Origin: [Muricauda] lutisoli (nom. illeg.)
Lineage (GTDB): Bacteria; Bacteroidota; Bacteroidia; Flavobacteriales; Flavobacteriaceae
Reading direction: 5' to 3'
Length of the DNA stretch: 64,000 nucleotides
Assembly (NCBI RefSeq): GCF_017313105.1
Contig: NZ_JAFLND010000002.1
Coordinates: 496,001-560,000, forward strand
In this document: in pieces, positions 34,547 through 42,385 of the stretch
Position numbering within the stretch: the stretch's first letter is position 1
How the letters are laid out: each line of letters opens with the position of its first letter
Notes under the pieces: generated by a model
The model's database searches: none
What the model was told of the DNA's origin: nothing
The model's input: the letters and a program-made list of their open reading frames with translations, nothing else
Position numbers and translations under genes: made by a program

Positions 34547-35266
34547 TTAACGTGGTAACTTTACCTTGATTCTTTTTTCATAAATGCTGTCAAACTCTTT
34601 TTGAGTAATAGTTTGGCCATTCATTGGATTTTCGATTAGTCCCTGATCTTTAAATACTAAATCCGTCATGACAACACTACGCCCTTTTAAATCCAATTGA
34701 AGGACCATACCGGGAAGTCCAACAGCCTCAAATGGCCCAGTCCTAAATGCCAATTCAGGGCAATACCAGGCAATTAGCTCTGTTTCAACAGTTTCAAAGC
34801 TTTTGGTCAATCTTGTTCGTTTTCCAATCGCTTTGAAACATTCATACCCGAAAATTGTCTTTTTTTCATTTGCTAACTTCCAATCGCGATGATCAAAATC
34901 CAACTTAACTTGAAATTGTTCTCCTAAAACTTGTTTTCTCTCAATAAGGTAGTTTTCATTCAAATTTGTAAAATAAGTTTTATCTCCATCAAAGATTGTT
35001 ATGGCCATTTTTGTGCTAAAGCTATTCTTATCAAAAGGCAAATTCCTAATCAAAGAAAAAAGTGAGGCATGTTTATCGAAAACAAGTTCAAATCGAAAGT
35101 TTAGTGCTTGTTTTGCGATTTCATCAATATCATTCTGATATGCCCCTTTCATTTCAGTGTTTTTGGATTTTTTAAGCATCAACTTGTATTCCGCAGATCC
35201 AGAAGTTTTTTGAGCTAATAGGGACAGTGGTGCAAATATTGCCCAAAGTAAAAGTAACCTGTTCAT
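34547..35266 (-). CDS. GLPGLI-family exported protein
   Basis: The ATG at 35266 starts a signal peptide MNRLLLLWAIFAPLSLLAQ; about 239 residues. The family signature is FEAVGLPGMVLQLDLKGR near residue 200, preceded by a KSFETVETELIAWYCPEL strand. GLPGLI proteins are exported, frequent in Flavobacteriia and have no known biochemical role. The gene follows a tiny secreted-protein gene by 23 bases and is probably in its operon. Confidence 0.88.
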   Translation of the reverse strand: MNRLLLLWAIFAPLSLLAQKTSGSAEYKLMLKKSKNTEMKGAYQNDIDEIAKQALNFRFELVFDKHASLFSLIRNLPFDKNSFSTKMAITIFDGDKTYFTNLNENYLIERKQVLGEQFQVKLDFDHRDWKLANEKKTIFGYECFKAIGKRTRLTKSFETVETELIAWYCPELAFRTGPFEAVGLPGMVLQLDLKGRSVVMTDLVFKDQGLIENPMNGQTITQKEFDSIYEKRIKVKLPR

Positions 35267-35289
35267 TTTATGGTTTTGTATACCCTTAA

Positions 35290-35481
35290 TCAATAAGCTG
35301 CTTCAATACAATGACCATAGATTGAAAAATAAATGGAATAGTAATCAGTTCCATATGCCAATTCATAATAGGATGCTAACTTATGGGCATAATCACTACA
35401 AACCGTAAAATAATCCTCATTACCAGCACTTGTTATATTGACGCAAAAAATAACAGCAAAAAGTGAAATAATTTTTTTCAT
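35290..35481 (-). CDS. Small secreted protein with two cysteines
   Basis: 63 residues: signal peptide MKKIISLFAVIFCVNITSAG, then a Tyr-rich mature part of about 43 residues with two Cys (FTVCSDYAHKLASYYEL, then YGHCIEAAY) that could form a disulfide. An in-frame ATG five codons upstream is less likely. The leader ahead of it is shared with the leader at about 38450-38540. No family known. Its start codon and the preceding AAATCTTAC match the antisense of the small RNAs at 5251-5702. Confidence 0.7.
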   Translation of the reverse strand: MKKIISLFAVIFCVNITSAGNEDYFTVCSDYAHKLASYYELAYGTDYYSIYFSIYGHCIEAAY

Positions 35482-35592
35482 GTCGTAAGATTTCATCGGC
35501 TAACTCAATATTAATCCAAACAGACCTAAAAAAATCGTTGAATTGACTGATGCAGGGTTTCAATTCATAGATAACAGGTTCCAATTGATTAC
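35482..35592 (-). promoter_or_regulatory. Leader region A, related to leader B at 38448-38550
   Basis: Read on the minus strand this stretch shares ordered blocks with the region upstream of the truncated gene at 37981-38472: GTCAATTCA with GATTTTTT shortly after, TTAATATTGA with TTA and CC shortly after, and AAATCTTAC close to the ATG. The flanks have diverged. Neither contains a clear TAnnTTTG box, so the conserved blocks may be binding sites or RNA elements. Confidence 0.5.
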
Positions 35593-35636
35593 AATTTTTT
35601 TATATGAGATTTACCTGTAATATGAATAGCAGCAAT

Positions 35637-35670
35637 AAAAAAAGGGGGCCAATTGGCCCCCTTTTCTTTT
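35637..35670. terminator. Bidirectional terminator after the S8 peptidase gene
   Basis: AAAGGGGGCC and GGCCCCCTTT pair around AATT with A and T tracts on both sides. It ends the minus-strand peptidase transcript that stops at 35688. Confidence 0.88.
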
Positions 35671-35687
35671 TATAATGATAGTGAGTA

Positions 35688-36938
35688 TTAGTTAACACCG
35701 ATTGTATCGGCATTTCCGTCTGGATCACCACTTACTGTCCCACCATTGCCAATGTTGCCCAAAAGCAACAGACCACATGCATGTGGAGAAGCCATGGAAG
35801 TTCCACTGATGGTGTTGTATCCTCCTGGCCATGTAGATTTAATGGCTACACCGGGCTCACAATAATCAACAGGAGGGTTTCCGTAATTGGAGAACGAAGC
35901 CCAAATATCTCCTTCTGACATGGCGGAAATGGTGTAAATGTTATTTCCGTTGGCAGAGGCAGGCGAAGAACCATTGGCGTCTGCACTCTCATTACCTGCT
36001 GCAATGGCAAATTTCACCACTGAAGAAGCATTGATAACAGCATCATTTACGGCTTGGGAAAATCCTCCACCCAAACTCATATTGGCCACATCACCGTTGG
36101 AAGCGTTTGCGGCAACAAAATCGATTCCCGCAATTACCCCTGAATATGAACCACTACCACGACGATCCAAAACCTTAACAGGAATAACGGTTGCTCCCGC
36201 AGCAACACCAACTACACCGATTTCATTGTTGATGGCTGCTACTGTTCCTGCGACGTGGGTCCCGTGGCCATTGTTATCCACGGTCAAATCAGAATCAGGA
36301 CCATTGGTAAAGGCATTATAACCTCGGCTGGCGTCAACGTTCAAGTCCTCGTGACCAGACTCAATACCTGAATCTATGATCCACGCCACATTACTACCTG
36401 TGTAGGAAGTTCCACCGTTCACCCTAGCAATTCCCCAAGGGGTTTCCTGGGCTGCGGAGCCTCCTCCACCGCCTCCGCCACCTGGGCCTTTTCCTGGAGG
36501 TGGTGCCAAGGTGAACATTTGGTCTTTTTCTATGTAGGCAATACGATTATCTCCTGACAGCTTAGCGGCATCTGCGGAGCTCATTCTTGCAGATACACCC
36601 ATTAAGGTTTTGCTATACACATGATCAATTACATCACCTTTCATTTGAAGCGTTCCCAAAACTTCCGTTGCCAATTGTTTTACAGCTCCTTTGGCCGATT
36701 TATAGTCACTTCCGAACTTAGCGCCCACATCTCCGGTCACCTTCTGGTCAAAGACAATGATATACGAACCATCAATGGTGTAACTACCCTGATTGAACAG
36801 TACCGATTCCTCGGTTTCAGGAACTGCAATTGAATTTTCAAGGTTTTCGATTTCAGTTTGACTCTCATCCGAACAGGAGAATAAAATCAACCCAGTACTG
36901 GCCACAAGTGCCATACTTTTTAAAAGAGGTTTTTTCAT
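35688..36938 (-). CDS. Subtilisin-like (S8) serine protease lipoprotein
   Basis: Exported protease of 416 residues. LILFSC gives a lipobox with Cys22. Residues about 55-145 form an I9-type inhibitor propeptide; a Gly-rich linker (residues 149-160) separates it from the catalytic domain. Catalytic residues are Asp189 (AWIIDSGI), His225 (NNGHGTHVAGT) and Ser381 (ISGTSMASPHA), with Asn316 (AAGNES) for the oxyanion hole. It ends in an unusual TIGVN tail rather than a type IX sorting domain. A terminator follows. Confidence 0.93.
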   Translation of the reverse strand: MKKPLLKSMALVASTGLILFSCSDESQTEIENLENSIAVPETEESVLFNQGSYTIDGSYIIVFDQKVTGDVGAKFGSDYKSAKGAVKQLATEVLGTLQMKGDVIDHVYSKTLMGVSARMSSADAAKLSGDNRIAYIEKDQMFTLAPPPGKGPGGGGGGGGSAAQETPWGIARVNGGTSYTGSNVAWIIDSGIESGHEDLNVDASRGYNAFTNGPDSDLTVDNNGHGTHVAGTVAAINNEIGVVGVAAGATVIPVKVLDRRGSGSYSGVIAGIDFVAANASNGDVANMSLGGGFSQAVNDAVINASSVVKFAIAAGNESADANGSSPASANGNNIYTISAMSEGDIWASFSNYGNPPVDYCEPGVAIKSTWPGGYNTISGTSMASPHACGLLLLGNIGNGGTVSGDPDGNADTIGVN

Positions 36939-37117
36939 AATTCTATTAGTTTTTAGTTTTAATCCGGATGAATGTAATACTTTTCCTCACAATTTTATGT
37001 TATAATGTTAAAATAGTTGTTAACAATGCCTTAACGTTTCTTGTAGAAAAAGTAAGTGCCTGCTTAAAGGGTTGCCTGAAAAATATGCCTTAAAAGAATT
37101 TTATGTGCTCACTCATT

Positions 37118-37558
37118 TTAATAACATGGACCATTGCAAGGAATCGCATTGTTATAGTTTTTTTCATCAATAATGTATGTATAGGTATCCCCTTTTCTTT
37201 GGTAAGAACTTAAATCAAATAAGTTATTCCCTAGAGGCTCGTTGTAGAATAGTTTATGAGTTTCAATACGTTCATTATCAAAAACTATTACAATGGAATC
37301 CGCCTGCAATATTTCATGGACTTGTACTATAGTAGCTGTGTCACCATCCCTGAAAATCTCCCCTTTACCTCTAATAAAGATTGCTTTTTTACCACTTGGA
37401 AGACCATTGCTAAAAAATCGCATGTCCACCCGGTTTTCCAAGCCATTGTTTATGACCAGATTGATTGTTTCCTCCATTTCTCTTGGCCAGCAAGAGTTTA
37501 ACAACAGTAGCGGAATCAAGATTAATATTGTTTTGTTCCATTTAGTAACATGGACCAT
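37118..37558 (-). CDS. Tandem lipoprotein, second copy
   Basis: 146 residues. The ATG at 37558 starts MVHVTKWNKTILILIPLLLL with a lipobox LLNSCW. The frame has no other ATG near the signal peptide, so the start overlaps the tail of the preceding paralogue by 17 bases. The mature part shares with its neighbour the ordered blocks VINNGL, MRFF, GKGEIF, ILQADSI, FDNERIETH and the C-terminal PCNGPCY. Function unknown; the paired cysteines at the end may form a disulfide. Confidence 0.75.
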   Translation of the reverse strand: MVHVTKWNKTILILIPLLLLNSCWPREMEETINLVINNGLENRVDMRFFSNGLPSGKKAIFIRGKGEIFRDGDTATIVQVHEILQADSIVIVFDNERIETHKLFYNEPLGNNLFDLSSYQRKGDTYTYIIDEKNYNNAIPCNGPCY

Positions 37559-37970
37559 TGCAAGGGGTGGCATTAATATAATTTTTAGCGTCTATTGTAT
37601 ATGTGCTTTTGTTGCCTTCATGTATGTATGAATCATTACTAAATAAACTGTGGCCCTCAGGCGCCACAGTATGCAAAAAATGCGTTTCAATTCGCTCATT
37701 GTCAAAAATCAATGCAATGGAATCCGCTTGAAGAATTTGATTAATAACAACTAAAGTGGATGTGTCTTCTCCTCTAAAAATTTCTCCTTTACCTGTTTTG
37801 GAAACTATTTCTGGACCACTGGGAATACTATTTCTAAAGAAGCGCATTTGAACATTTTTGTCCAGTCCGTTGTTTATCACAATCATTCCTGTTTCTTCAA
37901 GTTCCTTTGGCCAACAAGAAATTATAAGAAATGGGACAATTAGATATGTCAATATATTTTTAAAGTTCAT
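37542..37970 (-). CDS. Tandem lipoprotein, first copy
   Basis: 142 residues from the ATG at 37970; signal peptide MNFKNILTYLIVPFLIISCW with lipobox IISC. It is a paralogue of the downstream gene, sharing about half of its mature residues, including KGEIFRGEDTSTLVVINQIL-type spacing and the PCNGPCY end. It lies just downstream of a truncated gene. The family was not recognised. Confidence 0.77.
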   Translation of the reverse strand: MNFKNILTYLIVPFLIISCWPKELEETGMIVINNGLDKNVQMRFFRNSIPSGPEIVSKTGKGEIFRGEDTSTLVVINQILQADSIALIFDNERIETHFLHTVAPEGHSLFSNDSYIHEGNKSTYTIDAKNYINATPCNGPCY

Positions 37971-37980
37971 TATTATGTAT

Positions 37981-38472
37981 TTACCAATTATTAAACAACT
38001 CTCGAATTTTATAGGACTGTCCCGAGATTGCAACGTTTTTTTCCCTACATTCCGCCCATCTAGTTGTTCCTATTAAGGATTTTTCCATATTTGGCCATGT
38101 CACTCCCGTAACCCTATCAATAGGAACATTAATGCCGTGTTCATCCCTCTGATTAAACGAATCATACATATCATAAAATGTTGTGGTATAAAACTTAGAC
38201 TTATATCCATCTTCAATTTTCTGGTCTTGTAATTTTTTGCCTTGATATTTATAACTATTTGGTCCCAATCTTCTATACCTCATATTGGTGAGATAAATTT
38301 CGACTCCTGTTGCCCAACTTTCCATAAGTCTTCGGGCACTCGTCCCAGCCGGACCAGGGTTATTACTTCCACCATTATAAATGTATCCTTGTTCCACTAA
38401 GTCATCCCAAGATACAGGGTCAATACGCCAATGGGCGGCATGAGCCAGTTCATTTCGGTAAGATTTTACGGG
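37981..38472 (-). pseudogene. 5'-truncated gene with a metallopeptidase-like NELAHAAH segment
   Basis: The frame is open from 38472 and encodes YRNELAHAAHWRID near its start, then GGSNNPGPAGTSARRLMESW, and a coherent C-terminus (ISGQSYKIRELFNNW). There is no ATG at the beginning; the first usable start is GTG at 38397. The segment resembles the zinc-site helix HELAHAxH, but the first His is replaced by Asn and everything before it is gone. Directly upstream comes a leader related to that of the secreted-protein gene at 35481. The likeliest reading is a deletion that joined a leader to the 3' end of a larger exported protein gene. Confidence 0.55.
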
Positions 38473-38550
38473 TTAAGTCAATATTAACACGATTCGATGA
38501 GAAAAAATCCCTGAATTGACGGGTGATAGGATTCGTTTGACCTGTGCATC
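38448..38550 (-). promoter_or_regulatory. Leader region B, related to leader A
   Basis: The minus-strand sequence upstream of the truncated gene carries GTCAATTCAGGGATTTTTT, TTAATATTGACTTAACC and AAATCTTACC followed after three bases by AATGAAC. The same blocks occur in the same order at 35482-35592. In this copy the conserved ATG opens only an 18-codon frame. Confidence 0.45.
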
Positions 38551-38671
38551 TTTTCGATTGACAAAATGGATTTGTCTACTAATTGAAGGTTAAAAAAAGT
38601 TAACTAGAGGACGCTCTATTCCCAAAACCCAATATTCATTGTATTTTTATCCAAAATCAATCTGAGAAAAC

Positions 38672-40828
38672 ATGAAAAACATAAGTCTGTTGGCTGCTTT
38701 GGTTTTATTTGCAGCCTGCCAGGAAAACACTAAAAAAAGAGAACCCATTACCGTGAACTACCCCACTACCAAAAAAGTTGACACCGTAGATAATTATTTT
38801 GGAACAGAGGTCCCGGACCCCTATCGTTGGTTGGAGGACGACCGTAGCGAGGAGACCGAAGCATGGGTAAAAGAGCAAAATGCGGTCACTTTTGGTTATT
38901 TGGACAAGATTCCTTTTCGTGAGGACCTAAAAAACCGATTGGAAAAACTCTGGAACTACGAAAAAGTGGGGTCCCCTTTTAAAGAAGGAGACTACACTTA
39001 TTATTATAAAAACAACGGCCTGCAAAACCAGTATGTGGTATACCGTGAAAAAGAGGGTGGCGAAGAAGAGGTCTTTTTGGACCCCAACACCTTCTCTGAA
39101 GATGGCACCACATCCCTAATGGGGCTCAGCTTTACCAAAGACGGCTCCAAAGCTGCCTATCTTATTTCCGAAGGTGGAAGCGATTGGCGCAAGGGCATTG
39201 TTATCGATGCAGCATCCAAAGAGATTGTAGAGGACACCTTGGTGGACATCAAGTTCAGCGGCATCTCTTGGAAGGGGAACGATGGTTTCTTTTACTCCAG
39301 CTACGACAAGCCCGAAGGAAGCGAGCTTTCCGCAAAAACAGATCAGCACAAACTGTACTATCATAAATTGGGAACGCCCCAGTCGGAGGATAAAATCATT
39401 TTTGGGGGCACCCCCGAGGAAAAGCACCGCTACGTAGGAGGCTCTGTTTCCGAAGACCAGAAGTATCTTTTTATTTCGGCATCGGTTTCCACATCGGGCA
39501 ACAAATTGTTTATGATGGACCTTTCCCAAGATAATCCTGAGCTGGTAACCATTTTGGACGACACTGATTCTGACACCTATGTTATCGACAACGAAGGTTC
39601 CACACTGTACTTGGTCACCAACCGTGAGGCGCCCAACAAGAAAGTTGTGGTCGTGGATGCGGCCAACCCAACCCCCGACAATTGGAAAGACCTTATCCCA
39701 GAGACCGAGAATGTATTGACCGCAGGAACAGGTGGAGGTTATTTCTTTACCGAATACATGGTGGATGCCATTTCCAAAGTGCTTCAATATGATTACGAAG
39801 GGAACTTGGTCCGTGAAGTGAAACTGCCCGGTGTAGGAAGCGCGGGAGGTTTTGGCGGTAAAAAAGAGGACAAGGAATTCTATTTTTCCTTTACCAATTA
39901 CAACACGCCCAGTTCATTGTACAAATACAATGTGGAGACTGGCGAGTACGAGCAATACTGGAAGCCTCAAATTGATTTCAATCCCGATGATTACGAATCA
40001 AAACAGGTGTTCTACAATTCAAAAGACGGCACAAAGGTGCCAATGATCATCACCTACAAAAAAGGAACTGAACTCAACGGGAAAAACCCGACCATTCTTT
40101 ATGGGTATGGAGGGTTCAATGTTAGTCTAACGCCCTCTTTCAGCATCGTTAATGCCGTTTGGATGGAGCAAGGCGGTGTGTACGCCGTTCCCAACCTTAG
40201 AGGAGGCGGAGAATACGGTAAAAAATGGCATATTGCCGGTACCAAGCTTCAAAAACAAAATGTATTTGATGACTTTATTGCTGCTGCCGAATACCTGATC
40301 GACAATAAATACACCTCAAAAGAATATCTCGCCATCCGAGGTGGTTCAAATGGAGGTTTGTTGGTGGGTGCCACCATGACCCAGCGTCCGGACTTGATGC
40401 AAGTAGCCTTGCCCGCCGTGGGTGTAATGGACATGCTCCGCTACCACACGTTTACTGCGGGAGCAGGTTGGGCCTACGATTATGGAACTTCCGAAGACAG
40501 TGAGGAAATGTTCGAATACATCAAAGGGTACTCCCCAGTGCACAACGTTATGGAAGGCACGGCATATCCGGCCACATTGGTTACCACAGGAGACCATGAC
40601 GATCGTGTGGTGCCCGCACACAGTTTTAAGTTTGCCGCGGAACTGCAGGAAAAACAGGCTGGGGAACAGCCTACCTTGATTCGAATCGAGACCAACGCAG
40701 GCCACGGAGCAGGCACCCCAGTGAGCAAAACCATTGAGCAATACGCCGATATTTTTGGGTTTACTTTTTATAATATGGGTTATGATGAGTTGCCCAACCA
40801 AGCAGTGATCAAGGAATTTAAAGATTAA
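38672..40828 (+). CDS. Prolyl oligopeptidase-family (S9A) lipoprotein
   Basis: Post-proline endopeptidase of 718 residues with a lipobox ALVLFAAC in the signal peptide, so it is anchored in the envelope. The N-terminus has [20 protein letters not shown], the seven-bladed propeller occupies about residues 80-420, and the hydrolase domain has the Ser in [13 protein letters not shown], Asp in [13 protein letters not shown] and His in [12 protein letters not shown]. It has its own terminator. Confidence 0.94.
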   Translation: MKNISLLAALVLFAACQENTKKREPITVNYPTTKKVDTVDNYFGTEVPDPYRWLEDDRSEETEAWVKEQNAVTFGYLDKIPFREDLKNRLEKLWNYEKVGSPFKEGDYTYYYKNNGLQNQYVVYREKEGGEEEVFLDPNTFSEDGTTSLMGLSFTKDGSKAAYLISEGGSDWRKGIVIDAASKEIVEDTLVDIKFSGISWKGNDGFFYSSYDKPEGSELSAKTDQHKLYYHKLGTPQSEDKIIFGGTPEEKHRYVGGSVSEDQKYLFISASVSTSGNKLFMMDLSQDNPELVTILDDTDSDTYVIDNEGSTLYLVTNREAPNKKVVVVDAANPTPDNWKDLIPETENVLTAGTGGGYFFTEYMVDAISKVLQYDYEGNLVREVKLPGVGSAGGFGGKKEDKEFYFSFTNYNTPSSLYKYNVETGEYEQYWKPQIDFNPDDYESKQVFYNSKDGTKVPMIITYKKGTELNGKNPTILYGYGGFNVSLTPSFSIVNAVWMEQGGVYAVPNLRGGGEYGKKWHIAGTKLQKQNVFDDFIAAAEYLIDNKYTSKEYLAIRGGSNGGLLVGATMTQRPDLMQVALPAVGVMDMLRYHTFTAGAGWAYDYGTSEDSEEMFEYIKGYSPVHNVMEGTAYPATLVTTGDHDDRVVPAHSFKFAAELQEKQAGEQPTLIRIETNAGHGAGTPVSKTIEQYADIFGFTFYNMGYDELPNQAVIKEFKD

Positions 40829-40833
40829 ACATA

Positions 40834-40867
40834 AAAAGGGCTACTCAAATCAGTAGCCCTTCTTTTT
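40834..40867 (+). terminator. Terminator after the prolyl oligopeptidase gene
   Basis: AAGGGCTACT (40836-40845) pairs with AGTAGCCCTT (40852-40861) over a 6-base loop, followed by CTTTTT. The next ATG follows at 40870. Confidence 0.88.
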
Positions 40868-40869
40868 CC

Positions 40870-41865
40870 ATGCTAAAAGTTCAAGTAGATTCTTTCGGTT
40901 ACCAAGACCAGACCATTTTAAAGGATATTTCTTTTGAAGTTTCCCCAGGGGAGCATGTGGCCTTGATGGGGGAAAGCGGCTCGGGAAAAAGCACCCTGCT
41001 CAAAATCATCTACGGATTGCTCCATGTGGAAGAAGGTGCTGTTTTTTGGGGTGACAAAGAAGCGCTTGGGCCCAATTATAATCTGGTTCCAGGTGAGCCC
41101 TACATGAAATATTTGGCACAGGATTTTGATTTGATGCCGTTCATTACTGTGGAAGAGAACATCGGGCAGTTCCTTTCCGTGTTCGAACGCGAAACACACG
41201 AAGACCGAATCAACGAACTACTGGAACTGATTGAAATGAGATCGTACGCAAAGACCAAAGTAAAATACCTCAGCGGCGGACAACAGCAAAGAGTGGCATT
41301 GGCCAGGGTTTTGGCACAGGAGCCAGAAATTTTACTCCTGGACGAGCCCTTTGGCCATATTGACAATTTTAAGCGCAACTCTCTTCGCAGGAATCTGTTT
41401 TTATATCTAAAGAAACAGGGTATTACAGTGCTCACTGCAAGTCACGATCCCAGTGATGTGCTGCCTTTTGCAGAACGCACCTTGATTTTGGAACAAGGGC
41501 AGATCATCGCCGACAAGAACACCCAAGAACTTTACAGCAATCCCCCAGATTACTATACCGCTTCGTTGTTCGGGCAGGTGAACAATGTTCCCATGAAGCT
41601 TTTAAAATCCTATTCCGAGATCGATAGGTCCGTTTTGGTATATCCGCATGAGTTCAAATTTTCTGATTCTTCGGGGCTCAAGGTTGAAGTAAACCGTTCG
41701 TTTTTTAAAGGAAGCCATTACTTAAATGAAGGGGTGGCAGACGATGGAACCATCATTTTTTTCAATTCCGACAAAAAACAGGAAAAAGAAACAACCATTT
41801 TTCTTAATGTATCTTTGAGTACCATCAACAAGAGACTCCAGGTTGGACAAAAAACAGATACATAG
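40870..41865 (+). CDS. ABC transporter ATP-binding protein with C-terminal extension
   Basis: ATPase of 331 residues. Walker A GESGSGKST (34-42), signature LSGGQQQRVALAR (about 135) and Walker B ILLLDEPFGHID (about 158) are intact. Residues about 240-331 form an extra beta-rich domain (VYPHEFKFSDSSGLKVEVN, TTIFLNVSLSTI) comparable to the TOBE regulatory domain of sugar or molybdate importers. No permease is next to it, so its partner must be elsewhere. The C-terminal codons overlap the start of the release-factor-like gene by 23 bases. Confidence 0.88.
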   Translation: MLKVQVDSFGYQDQTILKDISFEVSPGEHVALMGESGSGKSTLLKIIYGLLHVEEGAVFWGDKEALGPNYNLVPGEPYMKYLAQDFDLMPFITVEENIGQFLSVFERETHEDRINELLELIEMRSYAKTKVKYLSGGQQQRVALARVLAQEPEILLLDEPFGHIDNFKRNSLRRNLFLYLKKQGITVLTASHDPSDVLPFAERTLILEQGQIIADKNTQELYSNPPDYYTASLFGQVNNVPMKLLKSYSEIDRSVLVYPHEFKFSDSSGLKVEVNRSFFKGSHYLNEGVADDGTIIFFNSDKKQEKETTIFLNVSLSTINKRLQVGQKTDT

Positions 41866-42250
41866 GGAACTTCAGTTCAAGGCCATGCGAAGCAGTGGGG
41901 CCGGAGGTCAGCATGTAAACAAGGTTTCCTCCAAAGTGGAGCTCACATTTAACATTCCTGCCTCGGAAGGGCTTTCGGAGAGGGAAAAACAACGGATTCT
42001 GCTTAAACTACAATCCCGGTTGACCAATGATGGCGCTTTGGTTCTTCAATGTGATGAGGCACGGAGCCAACACCGAAACAAGGACTTGGTGGTGAAGCGG
42101 TTTTTTGAGATGCTCAAAAAGGCCGTCACCATTCCCAAAAAGCGAAAACCCACCAAACCCACCAAATCATCCAAGGAAAAACGGTTGAAATCCAAAAAGA
42201 TCACGGCCGAAAAGAAAGCCTCCAGAAAAAAACCGGATTTGGGCAAATAA
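41843..42250 (+). CDS. arfB: Ribosome-rescue peptide-release factor ArfB
   Basis: Peptidyl-tRNA hydrolase that frees ribosomes stalled without a stop codon. RSSGAGGQHVNKVSSKVEL has the catalytic GGQ near residue 21, and the C-terminal tail is highly basic (KKRKPTKPTKSSKEKRLKSK), as needed to enter the empty mRNA channel. 135 residues. The start is TTG at 41843, inside the preceding ABC gene, a translationally coupled arrangement that keeps expression low. Confidence 0.9.
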   Translation: MDKKQIHRELQFKAMRSSGAGGQHVNKVSSKVELTFNIPASEGLSEREKQRILLKLQSRLTNDGALVLQCDEARSQHRNKDLVVKRFFEMLKKAVTIPKKRKPTKPTKSSKEKRLKSKKITAEKKASRKKPDLGK

Positions 42251-42385
42251 GAATTTGATGATTTTCCATCCACTGGATTATAAACCCATCAAAAAAAACG
42301 GACACAGGCCAATTCTAATACAATGGATTTAATATCCTCGGTACAAATGCTTAATTTTCAGTCAAATTATAACTAATTCAAAAAA

